This document shows positions 1 through 6,344 of a DNA stretch of 10,146 bases, piece after piece. The stretch is from Candidatus Woesearchaeota archaeon (GTDB lineage Archaea; Nanobdellota; Nanobdellia; Woesearchaeales; UBA11576), in the NCBI GenBank assembly GCA_030591125.1, contig JAUVBP010000029.1:1-10146 (forward strand). Reading direction: 5' to 3'. The notes under the pieces are model-generated. The model was not told the DNA's origin. It ran no database searches and was given only the letters and a program-made list of their open reading frames with translations. The first letter of the stretch is position 1. Every line of letters begins with the position of its first letter. The position numbers were made by a program, and so were the translations under genes.

Positions 1-375
1 GCTGACGTAGTCAGGATAGAGGAAGCTCTCGAAGATGGCATGAGCAAGAAGGATGATCAAGAATTCGCAGAGTTCTTTGTAAGAGCATATAGTATGCTCT
101 ACAACGACGAGATGAAACTCCTGAAGACATATGATATGGCACTCGAGAATGTCAAAGAGATCGTGAAAACTTCAAACGACCTCAAGGATCTGGTCAAAGG
201 ACTGAAGAAGAAGCACGAACGCAACTCAAAAGAGATACCTGAACTTTACGAAAGATACATGATTGCAAGACAGAAGGTATCAAAAGAGAACTTCCAGGGG
301 GTCTTCAGCGGCGGTGGTAAGAAACAGGCTGCTCTCGACAGGGCACGTGCAGCACTCAGGCATAAGTGGATCTGA
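1..375 (+). CDS. Unrecognised protein, 3' end of gene (partial)
   Basis: The reading frame is already open at the first base and stays open to the TGA at 373-375, giving at least 124 residues, so the true start is probably outside the window. An internal ATG at 40 is in the same frame but has no clear Shine-Dalgarno or TATA box in the visible 39 bases, and the residues before it (ADVVRIEEALEDG) look like ordinary protein. The visible part is helical and charged, rich in Lys and Glu, with no membrane segment, and ends in a basic stretch (DRARAALRHKWI). I recognise no family. The last 20 bases overlap the 3' end of the convergent gene at 356-922. Confidence 0.65.
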   Translation, partial: ADVVRIEEALEDGMSKKDDQEFAEFFVRAYSMLYNDEMKLLKTYDMALENVKEIVKTSNDLKDLVKGLKKKHERNSKEIPELYERYMIARQKVSKENFQGVFSGGGKKQAALDRARAALRHKWI

Positions 376-922
376 CTTCAGGCCCGATATAGGCCGTGAC
401 GCCACACACACCTGAAATATCTTTTCTTTTTTCTTTCAGGTAATTAAGAGTATCAGATAGCCTCTGCAATACCGCAGGCCTCAATTTCTCGACGCCAGAC
501 AATGACTTGACCAACACATCAGGATAGAGCATCTCGATGACCGCATCCTTGTTCCGCTGGATAGGGTGGAATCTGCCATACACATCATCCAGGGTATCTC
601 CCACACGCCTGCTGAATCGCTCAGGGTTTATGCTGGTATCGACAGTGAAATCATAAGGATCAGATATAGGGAATGTGAGAGCACACCTTATTGCGAACTG
701 CGCAGGCACTTCCTGCTTGCCGCAGAGTATCTGCATATAACCGATCAACCTGCCCTGCCAGGAGTCTATCTTCTGCTCCTTGGCCTGCTCAAGAGCCTCT
801 TCTATACCCATGTCAAGCATGGATTCCCAGAAGGATACATAGTCGCCATTGAAGAGATCCTCACGGTCAAAACGTACTTCACCGATCTTGAGCTCCCGGG
901 CTATTATCTGTTTAAGATCCAT
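356..922 (-). CDS. Unrecognised soluble protein, 188 residues
   Basis: A 188-residue frame starts at ATG 922 and ends with TGA at 358-356. A TATA box at 946-953 lies about 26 bases from the ATG, which fits a leaderless or nearly leaderless archaeal mRNA and supports this start. The protein has no membrane segment or signal peptide. It is mixed alpha/beta in composition, with an acidic N-terminal half (GIEEALEQAKEQK) and a C-terminal part containing VEKLRPAVLQRLSDTLNYLKEKRK. Two cysteines are far apart and make no obvious metal site. I do not recognise a family. The gene overlaps its convergent neighbour by 20 bases, so the two mRNAs have complementary 3' ends. The opposite-strand frame at 566-967 is a shadow. 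Confidence 0.7.
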   Translation of the reverse strand: MDLKQIIARELKIGEVRFDREDLFNGDYVSFWESMLDMGIEEALEQAKEQKIDSWQGRLIGYMQILCGKQEVPAQFAIRCALTFPISDPYDFTVDTSINPERFSRRVGDTLDDVYGRFHPIQRNKDAVIEMLYPDVLVKSLSGVEKLRPAVLQRLSDTLNYLKEKRKDISGVCGVTAYIGPEVRSTYA

Positions 923-945
923 AGAAACTATCAGAAAACACCCCC

Positions 946-953
946 TTATAAAT
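946..953 (-). promoter_or_regulatory. TATA box for the 356-922 gene
   Basis: Read on the minus strand the site is ATTTATAA. Its centre is about 27 bases upstream of the ATG at 922, which places the transcription start at or next to the start codon. Confidence 0.55.
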
Positions 954-1009
954 CTTTCTATTTGTAATCACTTATAAGTAACAACAAAACAAGAAATATT
1001 GTGAAATCA

Positions 1010-1046
1010 TAAAAATCCGATATAACCGCACAGCAACGGATTTTTA
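1010..1046 (-). terminator. Hairpin with T-rich end, downstream of the 1097-1813 gene
   Basis: Perfect 10-bp stem (TAAAAATCCG at 1010-1019 with CGGATTTTTA at 1037-1046) and a 17-base loop. On the minus strand it follows the gene ending at 1097 and each arm ends in a run of T, so it is a plausible transcription end signal. It reads equally well on the plus strand. Archaeal termination depends mainly on T-rich tracts, so the stem itself may serve mRNA 3' ends instead. Confidence 0.4.
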
Positions 1047-1052
1047 GGATGC

Positions 1053-1076
1053 CAAAAATGTCACCAGACATTTTTG
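1053..1076 (-). terminator. Second hairpin with T-rich end
   Basis: Perfect 10-bp stem (CAAAAATGTC at 1053-1062 with GACATTTTTG at 1067-1076) closed by a 4-base loop ACCA. It is the first hairpin met on the minus strand after the stop of the 1097-1813 gene, 20 bases beyond it, and is followed seven bases later by the larger hairpin at 1010-1046. The pair has the look of a tandem terminator. Confidence 0.45.
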
Positions 1077-1096
1077 AGCAAAAGAAAATATTGGAC

Positions 1097-1813
1097 TCAA
1101 TCCGAAGCAGCAATCCTGTCCAGGTCCTCTGCAGGACCCTTCCCGAGCTCGCTCTCAATATCAGCGATATCCTTCTCAAACTTGCCCTTGATTGCCTCAG
1201 ACTCCTGATTAAAATACTCAGTATCGAAGTGCAGCCTATCAAGGTCTTCATATCGCTTCACCCCAGAACTCACAGGAACACCAATATTCTTCACGACAAC
1301 ATCATCCAGCTCATCAGCAGATATTGACAGCTCCTCATAGTCAACATCATCCTCCCCCTCAACAGCAATACGAAGAGGTTCTGAAAGCAGCTTCCTTGCG
1401 ATCAGCTTATGCACGTAGAAAGAAGGCTCTTCACCACCATACCAGTGGTTCTTGAAGCTTCCCTTAAATGTCTCAGATATCTGCTCGACAGGATTCTCAT
1501 ACTCATCAGCCTGACTATTGAGCATCCTTATGCCATGGCTTATCTCATGCGCGACGCGGTTCGCAAGCGTCTGTTCAAGATTGTCTATGACATACCTTGT
1601 CTCTTTCCGGACAAGCTCAGGCATCTGTTTCCAGGCCAGGTATGCCGCGTTATAAGCAGCCACGACCTTATCAGCACGTGCTTTCAAGACATCAAAAGAT
1701 CCATATGGCAGCTTATCCTCAAGCTTTCCAGTATCATAAGCCTGTTTCACACTATATAAGATCCTTGCAGCCAGTGCGGACTGCTCTGCATCAGTCAATT
1801 TGTATTTGGTCAT
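1097..1813 (-). CDS. Unrecognised protein with HEISH metallopeptidase-like motif
   Basis: 238 residues starting at ATG 1813, preceded by a strong Shine-Dalgarno GGAGGT at 1827-1822 with an 8-base spacer, which settles the start. Residues 85-95 read NRVAHEISHGI: an HExxH sequence (H89, E90, H93) with small and hydrophobic flanks, as in zincin metallopeptidases. No HExxHxxGxxH extension is present; glutamates further on (for example in DEYENPVEQISE, 103-114) could supply a third ligand as in gluzincins, but I cannot tell which. There is no signal peptide or membrane segment, so the protein should be cytoplasmic. Long N-terminal helices (residues 7-85) and a C-terminal acidic helical part surround the motif. 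Protease function is an inference from one short motif; five residues can match by chance. Confidence 0.75.
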   Translation of the reverse strand: MTKYKLTDAEQSALAARILYSVKQAYDTGKLEDKLPYGSFDVLKARADKVVAAYNAAYLAWKQMPELVRKETRYVIDNLEQTLANRVAHEISHGIRMLNSQADEYENPVEQISETFKGSFKNHWYGGEEPSFYVHKLIARKLLSEPLRIAVEGEDDVDYEELSISADELDDVVVKNIGVPVSSGVKRYEDLDRLHFDTEYFNQESEAIKGKFEKDIADIESELGKGPAEDLDRIAASD

Positions 1814-1821
1814 TTTGTTCT

Positions 1822-1827
1822 ACCTCC
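1822..1827 (-). promoter_or_regulatory. Shine-Dalgarno GGAGGT
   Basis: Six-base match to the anti-Shine-Dalgarno end of 16S rRNA, 8 bases before ATG 1813. It is one of only two strong sites of this kind in the window; most other starts look leaderless or use a weak GTGAT-type site. Confidence 0.8.
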
Positions 1828-1916
1828 ACAGCGAGATTTGATGTATTACCTACGATGTACACTCTAAAAGATCATAGTAAGGAAAGCATCTCAACACCTA
1901 TAAAGCAGGATTGCCC

Positions 1917-1926
1917 CTATATAAAA
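1917..1926 (-). promoter_or_regulatory. Probable TATA box for the 1097-1813 gene
   Basis: Minus-strand TTTTATATAG preceded by AAAG. A start about 26 bases downstream (near 1896) would give a leader of roughly 80 bases, consistent with the use of a Shine-Dalgarno site by this gene. A second A/T-rich candidate lies at 1897-1906. Confidence 0.4.
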
Positions 1927-1986
1927 CTTTCTTCTATTAATTACCCTATAGTAGTCACCACCAAAAAGTATTAATACATCTTCACG

Positions 1987-1996
1987 GATAAAATAT
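1987..1996 (+). promoter_or_regulatory. TATA box for the 2021-2407 gene
   Basis: The plus-strand stretch GATAAAATATAC (1987-1998) is centred about 27 bases before ATG 2021, predicting a leaderless mRNA. The rest of the interval 1814-2020 holds only the divergent promoter described separately. Confidence 0.45.
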
Positions 1997-2020
1997 ACAG
2001 TGCGTAAGCAAGTTTGAGAG

Positions 2021-2407
2021 ATGTTGAATATGCCAGATAAAGAACTTATAGCCATCATACTATACGGAATAACAGCAGTCGGCTGCCTGGGATATGTAGC
2101 TAGTTTACTGGCAAGCACCACTTCAGGCGAGCATCACAAGCCAAAAGTAAGACAGGAGCTATCTCAGCTTGAGAAAGATATAGAGCATGAGCTTGACAGG
2201 ATGCAGCACTTCGGCGACATGAAGAGTTCAAAGAGATACAAGACACTCAACTCGATGAGACAGAACCTGCTCGCCATGGATCACCAGAACCAGGACTTCG
2301 AGCTTGAAGAAGTGAGGTACATCTACAATGTCTGCAGCAATTATGGAGTAGGTCCTCTGAAAGGACGCGCACTACATGATGAAAAAGACGAATTAGAATT
2401 CTACTAG
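2021..2407 (+). CDS. Small single-pass membrane protein, unrecognised
   Basis: 128 residues from ATG 2021; an ATG three codons later (2030) is an alternative. The TATA box at 1987-1996 places transcription start almost on ATG 2021, so I keep that start. Residues 9-31 form one hydrophobic helix (LIAIILYGITAVGCLGYVAS), followed by a hydrophilic domain of about 95 residues. That domain has a helical, coiled-coil-like section (RQELSQLEKDIEHELDRMQ) and an acidic end (DEKDELEFY). The short N-terminus and long charged C-terminus suggest a membrane-anchored protein with the domain on one face. I recognise no family. Its stop is only 7 bases from the convergent stop of the aIF2-gamma gene. Confidence 0.7.
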   Translation: MLNMPDKELIAIILYGITAVGCLGYVASLLASTTSGEHHKPKVRQELSQLEKDIEHELDRMQHFGDMKSSKRYKTLNSMRQNLLAMDHQNQDFELEEVRYIYNVCSNYGVGPLKGRALHDEKDELEFY

Positions 2408-2414
2408 AATACAC

Positions 2415-3701
2415 TTACTGTATTATCCCATACCCTATCAATCTGAACCTTGAACCTAACCTTCTGGAGATTGTCACTCGTGAACCTTTCTCAGCGCAGA
2501 TCGGCAGCTTCAGCATGCACTGGAACTTTCCTTTTCCCAGCTCAGTGACTATTCCGACTGTAGCTGCTGAATTGACATTCAACATCAGCGGTTCCTTGAG
2601 CTTGATAGGTTCTACATCAGCAGTATTCTTCGCGCCGACCACTCTCTCAAGAAGATGTGTCTCCAGTGTCAGTTCATTATGCACTGGCGGCTGCTTGTCC
2701 TTGAAACCGAGGACTGCACCTGTCAGCTTGTCAGACTTCACTATTGCAGGATCAAGATTGGTCATGATACCGACTGACCCGCCAGGGACGATCTCTTTTA
2801 CGCTCGCACCGCCAGTCTTAAGTCCTGTGATCTTTGTGAATATGGATTTCCATTGTGTCCTTCCGCCGAACTCGAAAGAGTAACCTGGACGGAGCTCGAT
2901 CTCGTCACCCACCTTGAGCTTTCCCTGGTAGAGGGCTCCACCGAGGATACCTCCCTGTATCTTGGCCAGCTCTGACCCTGGCTTGTTTATGTCGAAGCTT
3001 CTTGCTATGAAGAACCGGGGGTCTTTCTTTGCATCCCTCTTGGGAGTGGGTATCACTTTCTCTATCGTCTGCACGAGCAGGTCTATATTGACATCATGAA
3101 GTGCTGATATAGGTATTATAGGCACATCCTTGTACTCTGTGTCCTTGAGGAATGCCTTTATCTGATCATGATTCTTCAGTGCGGCATCTTCCTTGGCAAG
3201 GTCTATCTTGTTCTGGACCACGATGACCTTCTTGATGCCTGCTATCTGCAGCGCCATGAGATGCTCTCTGGTCTGCGGCTGGGGACAGTCCTCGTTCGCT
3301 GCGATGAGAAGCAATGCGCCGTCCATGATGGTGGAACCTGCAAGCATTGTCGCCATGAGTGATTCGTGTCCTGGTGCGTCGACAAAGCTCACTTTCCTGA
3401 GAGCGACCGCCTCTCCACCACACTTGCACTTAGGTTTCACGCCGAGCTTCTTGCATTTCTTGCAATTGTAGAATATGGTATCCGCATACCCGAGACGTAT
3501 GGTTATGCCTCTCTTCAATTCTTCTGAATGGGTATCAGTCCATTTGCCTGAAAGCCTTTCTGTCAATGTGGTCTTTCCATGGTCTACATGTCCGACTAGA
3601 CCGATGTTGACCTCTGGCTGTATCGGGCCAGAGACCTTCTTGTCAGAGACCTTCTTCTTGACGGGCTCTTTCTTCTTTGTTGTCGTTTTAGCTTTTGGCA
3701 T
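2415..3701 (-). CDS. eif2g: Translation initiation factor aIF2 subunit gamma
   Basis: 428 residues. This is the GTPase subunit of archaeal initiation factor 2, which delivers initiator Met-tRNA to the small ribosomal subunit. Visible motifs: P-loop GHVDHGKT (37-44), switch 1 RGITIRLGYAD (64-74), a four-cysteine zinc knuckle C80, C83, C92, C94, G3 DAPGHE (108-113), NKID (164-167) and SAL (199-201), followed by the two beta-barrel domains. The zinc knuckle and RGITIRLGYAD separate it from EF-Tu/EF-1 alpha. It is slightly longer than the roughly 410 residues usual in the family because of a Lys-rich N-terminus (MPKAKTTTKKKEPVKKK). It follows rps6e by 18 bases of T-rich spacer with no Shine-Dalgarno, and the S6e-aIF2-gamma order is common in archaea. 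It is probably cotranscribed from the promoter at 4698-4707. Confidence 0.97.
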   Translation of the reverse strand: MPKAKTTTKKKEPVKKKVSDKKVSGPIQPEVNIGLVGHVDHGKTTLTERLSGKWTDTHSEELKRGITIRLGYADTIFYNCKKCKKLGVKPKCKCGGEAVALRKVSFVDAPGHESLMATMLAGSTIMDGALLLIAANEDCPQPQTREHLMALQIAGIKKVIVVQNKIDLAKEDAALKNHDQIKAFLKDTEYKDVPIIPISALHDVNIDLLVQTIEKVIPTPKRDAKKDPRFFIARSFDINKPGSELAKIQGGILGGALYQGKLKVGDEIELRPGYSFEFGGRTQWKSIFTKITGLKTGGASVKEIVPGGSVGIMTNLDPAIVKSDKLTGAVLGFKDKQPPVHNELTLETHLLERVVGAKNTADVEPIKLKEPLMLNVNSAATVGIVTELGKGKFQCMLKLPICAEKGSRVTISRRLGSRFRLIGYGIIQ

Positions 3702-3719
3702 TTGTTAGTATAAAAAAAA

Positions 3720-4613
3720 TTATTCTTCTTTCTTCTCTTCAGCTGGAGCTTCTTCCTTCTTCTCCTCAACTGGTGCGTCCTCTGCAGGAGCCTCTTCCTT
3801 CTTCTCCTCAGCTGGAGCTTCCTCAGCGACTTCCTTCAGCTCTTCTTCGATCTTCTTGATCTCTTCGTTGTCTTTCTTGACTTCTTCTTCGTCTTTCTTG
3901 ACCTCTTCATCGAGCTTGTCGAGTTCTTCGCTTGCGCTGTCGTCAGATTTCTCTGCAGGAGCCTCTTCCTTCTTCTCTTCAGCTGGAGCTTCCTCAGCAG
4001 GTGCTTCTTCTTCCTTCTTCTCCTCTACTGGTGCTTCTTCCTTCTTCTCTTCAGCTGGAGCTTCTTCCTTAGGTGCTTCTTCTTTCTTCTCCTCTACAGG
4101 AGCTTCTGCTGCTGGAGCCTCTGTCTTCTTCTCTTCAGCCACAGGCTTTGATTCTGTCTGTTCATCCACTTTTACATCTCCTCCTTTAGCTTCCTCAGCA
4201 GGTTTCGCTTCAAAAAGCGGATCCTTGCCCTGCTTGGTAACTTTTAGATTGATCTGTGCAATCTTCGCGTGTATCGTGTTTCCTGCTACAGTCTTCTTGA
4301 GCCTCATACCTTCCATCGTACGCCAGCCTTTCTTCTTCGGGTTGGGCTTGCGCTTCTTGTTGTTGACACCGACACCAGTCACTGCAGTTATCCTTTTCCT
4401 TGCAGTGCCTGCAACATCCCATCTCATAGGGAAACCTGCAGCATCTGAGCCGCCTGTGATGACGAACTCATATCCTGCCATATCGATAGACTCACCCTTG
4501 AAAGCTTCACCTATCTTCTTGCCGATCAATGGTTTGGCAGCATCTTCCTTGAGCTCTTTCTGCAAGGACTTGCCCGACTTAGGGTCAGAAATTACTATCT
4601 TAAATTCAGCCAT
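3720..4613 (-). CDS. rps6e: Ribosomal protein S6e with long Glu/Ala/Pro/Lys tail
   Basis: 297 residues from ATG 4613, chosen over an in-frame ATG at 4634 because a strong Shine-Dalgarno GGGAGG (4626-4621) sits 7 bases before it and because S6e proteins begin MAEFKxVI. The core (residues 1 to about 135) has the archaeal S6e pattern, including VITGGSDAAGFPMR (51-64) and the Lys/Arg-rich GVNNKKRKPNPKKKGWR. It is a small-subunit protein. Archaeal S6e normally ends near residue 125-135. Here about 160 more residues follow, made of near-repeats of EEAPAEEKK split by a helical, heptad-like block at about 226-266 (LDKLDEEVKKDEEEVKKDNEE). The frame is intact through the tail, so this is not a sequencing break. 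First gene of the operon with eif2g. Confidence 0.95.
   Translation of the reverse strand: MAEFKIVISDPKSGKSLQKELKEDAAKPLIGKKIGEAFKGESIDMAGYEFVITGGSDAAGFPMRWDVAGTARKRITAVTGVGVNNKKRKPNPKKKGWRTMEGMRLKKTVAGNTIHAKIAQINLKVTKQGKDPLFEAKPAEEAKGGDVKVDEQTESKPVAEEKKTEAPAAEAPVEEKKEEAPKEEAPAEEKKEEAPVEEKKEEEAPAEEAPAEEKKEEAPAEKSDDSASEELDKLDEEVKKDEEEVKKDNEEIKKIEEELKEVAEEAPAEEKKEEAPAEDAPVEEKKEEAPAEEKKEE
3723..4208 (-). repeat. Degenerate coding repeats of the S6e tail
   Basis: The DNA for residues 136-297 consists of imperfect repeats encoding EEAPAEEKK-type units, in two blocks (about 3723-3830 and 3950-4135) around a non-repetitive helical section. The units differ at synonymous and replacement sites, so the array is not a fresh duplication, yet it would be prone to slippage. 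Confidence 0.8.
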
Positions 4614-4620
4614 TTTGTAT

Positions 4621-4626
4621 CCTCCC
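4621..4626 (-). promoter_or_regulatory. Shine-Dalgarno GGGAGG of rps6e
   Basis: Located 7 bases before ATG 4613. It decides the start: the upstream in-frame ATG at 4634 would place this site inside the coding region. Confidence 0.75.
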
Positions 4627-4697
4627 GAGGCCAAGGTCCCTTTAAGGACTCCTCTGATGAGTGCCTCAGCAATAATAAGATAGAAGGGATTAGGGGG

Positions 4698-4707
4698 TAT
4701 ATATAAA
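4698..4707 (-). promoter_or_regulatory. TATA box of the rps6e-eif2g operon
   Basis: Minus-strand TTTATATATA preceded by AAACC. The expected start near 4675 gives a leader of about 60 bases. Within it GG-C-ACTC and GAGTCC (about 4643-4663) can pair into a short hairpin; nothing shows that this regulates. Confidence 0.6.
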
Positions 4708-4770
4708 GGTTTGGGGGCTTAGAAGCCGTATTCCTCAATAACGTCACGAGATAGTAGTGACAAACCGAAA

Positions 4771-4780
4771 GCCTTAAATA
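4771..4780 (+). promoter_or_regulatory. TATA box of the structured leader and transporter
   Basis: AAAGCCTTAAATA (4768-4780) has the same layout as the rps6e and tRNA promoters here (AAAnC then C and a T/A-rich box). The expected transcription start is near 4800-4804, about 300 bases before the transporter ATG at 5106. Confidence 0.5.
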
Positions 4781-4802
4781 ACATCTCAAAACCCACTCCA
4801 CT

Positions 4803-5040
4803 TGTGATATAATGGCTACAGATACTATTACCACAAATAAGAAAGGTATGGATTCTGCTAGGCCAACCTATCTTCTTGGTGCCGGAGCACCAGTTATGGC
4901 ATAGCTTCAGCTCTTCTTTCAAAGGACTAAAGCTGCCAGCGGATACTCTACAATAAGACTGTAGTCTATCCTGTGCTCTGCACTTCTGGCTGTCCTTTCT
5001 GCTGAAGCTATACAAGAAAATCCTAGCTCGAGCTCTGCGA
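4803..5040 (+). ncRNA. Structured RNA, probable 5' leader of the transporter mRNA
   Basis: Nested perfect stems define a branched fold. An 11-bp stem (4901-4911 with 5001-5011) encloses a 7-bp stem (4921-4927 with 4992-4998) and a 5-bp stem (4935-4939 with 4986-4990). The last opens into a three-way junction. One arm is a 5+5-bp hairpin with a 2x2 internal loop (4941-4945/4967-4971 and 4948-4952/4960-4964); the other is a 4-bp hairpin (4973-4976/4980-4983). Upstream, 4876-4882 pairs with 4887-4893 around the loop CGGA, and 4850-4854 can pair with 5019-5023 to close the whole. A TATA box lies about 25 bases before the proposed start, and no run of five or more T follows before ATG 5106, which favours a cis leader over a separate gene. 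It lacks the signatures I know of SRP RNA or RNase P RNA. Boundaries are approximate. Confidence 0.55.
4812..4904 (+). CDS. Possible 30-codon leader peptide
   Basis: ATG 4812 opens a 30-codon frame ending with TAG at 4902-4904. GTGAT, a match to the archaeal Shine-Dalgarno GGTGAT, lies 3 bases before the ATG, the same spacing and sequence seen before the TBP start. The predicted peptide is MATDTITTNKKG, then MDSARPTYLLGAGAPVMA. Its stop codon falls inside the 5' arm of the 11-bp stem (4901-4911), so a ribosome finishing this frame would clash with that stem. It may instead be a chance frame inside an RNA, or the head of a decayed gene, since the same frame resumes after the stop and meets a second TAG at 4962. 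Low certainty. Confidence 0.25.
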   Translation: MATDTITTNKKGMDSARPTYLLGAGAPVMA

Positions 5041-5105
5041 CCTGAAGACAAAAGGGAACGCATGGCCATTGAGACACTGCGAATAAGAGATGAGACACAT
5101 GAAGA

Positions 5106-6296
5106 ATGAAGAACTACAAGAAATGGAAACGGAACATCCGGCTGTACTACATGTACAGGGTATTTTGCACCATGAATTTCATAATGCCGATATTCATGCT
5201 GTTCCTGATAGACAAAGGTCTCTCTTCATTCGAGATCTTTATCACGCAGGCAATATACACTGCTACAGAACTGATCCTGACCATCCCGTCCGGTGCGTTC
5301 GCAGACAAGGTAGGACGGAAGCGTACATTGATACTTTCCACAGTGCTTTACGCAATAGGATTCGTATCATACGGATACTCCTCCACCTTCACGCAGATAT
5401 TGCTGGCAGAGATAGTCTTTGCAGTATCGAGCGCAGCGTTCCATGGTACAGGCGAGGCTTTTCTGTACGACACTCTTGCTGAAGCAAAGCAGGAGAAGAG
5501 ATACAAGAAGACTTTGGGCACTGCATATGCAATACAGTCTTTCGTGATGGGTGCGTGTTCAGTGGCAGGCGGTCTGATGGCAAAGTACAGCCTTGGTCTG
5601 CCGTTCCTGATATCAGCATTGCCTGTTGCATTGTCGATGATACCTCTATTCTTCCTCGACGAACCGAAGAGGGATAAGGGAAAGGACACTGCATATTGGT
5701 GTATGATCAAGGATGCCGCAGTCTTTACTGTGAGCCACAGGAAGCTGAGGAACCTGTTGTACTTCAGTGCAGCGACTACGCTTACAGGTTTCATGGCGTT
5801 CATGCTGTACCAGCCGATGCTGACTGACATGGGGATGCCTGTCGAGTATCTTGGCGTTGCCATAATGACCTTGTCGGTTGCGCATGGTATAGGCAACAAG
5901 CTGGCGCACAGGTTTGAGAAGAGGCTTGGCCATCTTGACATGCTGGCGATATCCGCTGGCTTCAGGGCATTGCTCTACCTGTTGGTCTTCTTTGCAAGAG
6001 GACCTTACCTTTTGGTCTGGGCAATATTGGTGGACCTGACTGCAGGCATCACATCTCCGATAGTCTCGGAGTGGATGAACAGGTACTCGAAGTCAGAGAA
6101 CAGGGCGACTGTCCTGTCCGTCATGTCCATGTCAGGCATGCTGAGCTTCACGATGTTCTCGCCATTGTTTGGCCTGTTCATCGATGTCTACTCAGAACAG
6201 TTGTGCTATCTGTTGTTGGCATTGATCCTGGGCATGTATGTCTTGAGGCAGTTGGCAGTTGCAGTCCTCGCCAGGAGGGCTGTCGCCACTGCCTAA
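5106..6296 (+). CDS. Major facilitator superfamily transporter
   Basis: 396 residues with about 12 hydrophobic segments, the usual size of the family, so a secondary transporter of the cytoplasmic membrane. Between helices 2 and 3 the MFS signature is clear: GAFADKVGRKR (63-73). Helix 4 carries GTGEAFLYDTLAEAKQEKRY (about 114-133), a pattern seen in drug-exporter-like MFS permeases. The substrate cannot be read from the sequence; efflux of a small molecule is the most general guess. The start is the first ATG of the frame; only weak purine-rich sequence precedes it. The gene is alone on its strand and appears to be transcribed from the promoter at 4771 through the long structured leader, which suggests control of its expression by RNA structure. 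A T-rich tract follows the stop. Confidence 0.9.
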   Translation: MKNYKKWKRNIRLYYMYRVFCTMNFIMPIFMLFLIDKGLSSFEIFITQAIYTATELILTIPSGAFADKVGRKRTLILSTVLYAIGFVSYGYSSTFTQILLAEIVFAVSSAAFHGTGEAFLYDTLAEAKQEKRYKKTLGTAYAIQSFVMGACSVAGGLMAKYSLGLPFLISALPVALSMIPLFFLDEPKRDKGKDTAYWCMIKDAAVFTVSHRKLRNLLYFSAATTLTGFMAFMLYQPMLTDMGMPVEYLGVAIMTLSVAHGIGNKLAHRFEKRLGHLDMLAISAGFRALLYLLVFFARGPYLLVWAILVDLTAGITSPIVSEWMNRYSKSENRATVLSVMSMSGMLSFTMFSPLFGLFIDVYSEQLCYLLLALILGMYVLRQLAVAVLARRAVATA

Positions 6297-6297
6297 A

Positions 6298-6315
6298 TCT
6301 TTTTTTGTTTTTATT
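6298..6315 (+). terminator. T-rich terminator of the transporter gene
   Basis: Starting four bases after the stop, seven T, one G and five T (6300-6312) form a typical archaeal oligo-T termination tract. No hairpin is needed. Confidence 0.6.
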
Positions 6316-6344
6316 ATAGAAATGACCTTTAAGAACTGGAACAT

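Noticed and set aside
566..967. 133-residue plus-strand frame
   Set aside because: It lies opposite the 188-residue minus-strand gene, which has a well-placed TATA box; this frame has none.
3856..4683. 275-residue plus-strand frame
   Set aside because: A Ser/Phe-rich antisense shadow produced by the Glu/Lys/Ala repeats of the S6e tail.
4803..5040. SRP RNA or RNase P RNA
   Set aside because: The length and branching are suggestive, but I find neither the SRP54-binding internal loop with a GGAA-type tetraloop nor the conserved P4 core of RNase P RNA.
4812..5043. Gene with in-frame TAG codons read through (for example as pyrrolysine)
   Set aside because: The frame after TAG 4902 does continue, but it meets a second TAG and then TGA within 80 codons, shows no family resemblance, and overlaps the stems. 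No other sign of TAG recoding is visible.
4719..5069. 116-residue minus-strand frame opposite the structured RNA
   Set aside because: Composition (many Ser, Cys, Trp) is unlike the real proteins here, no promoter or ribosome site precedes it, and the sequence is explained by paired RNA stems.
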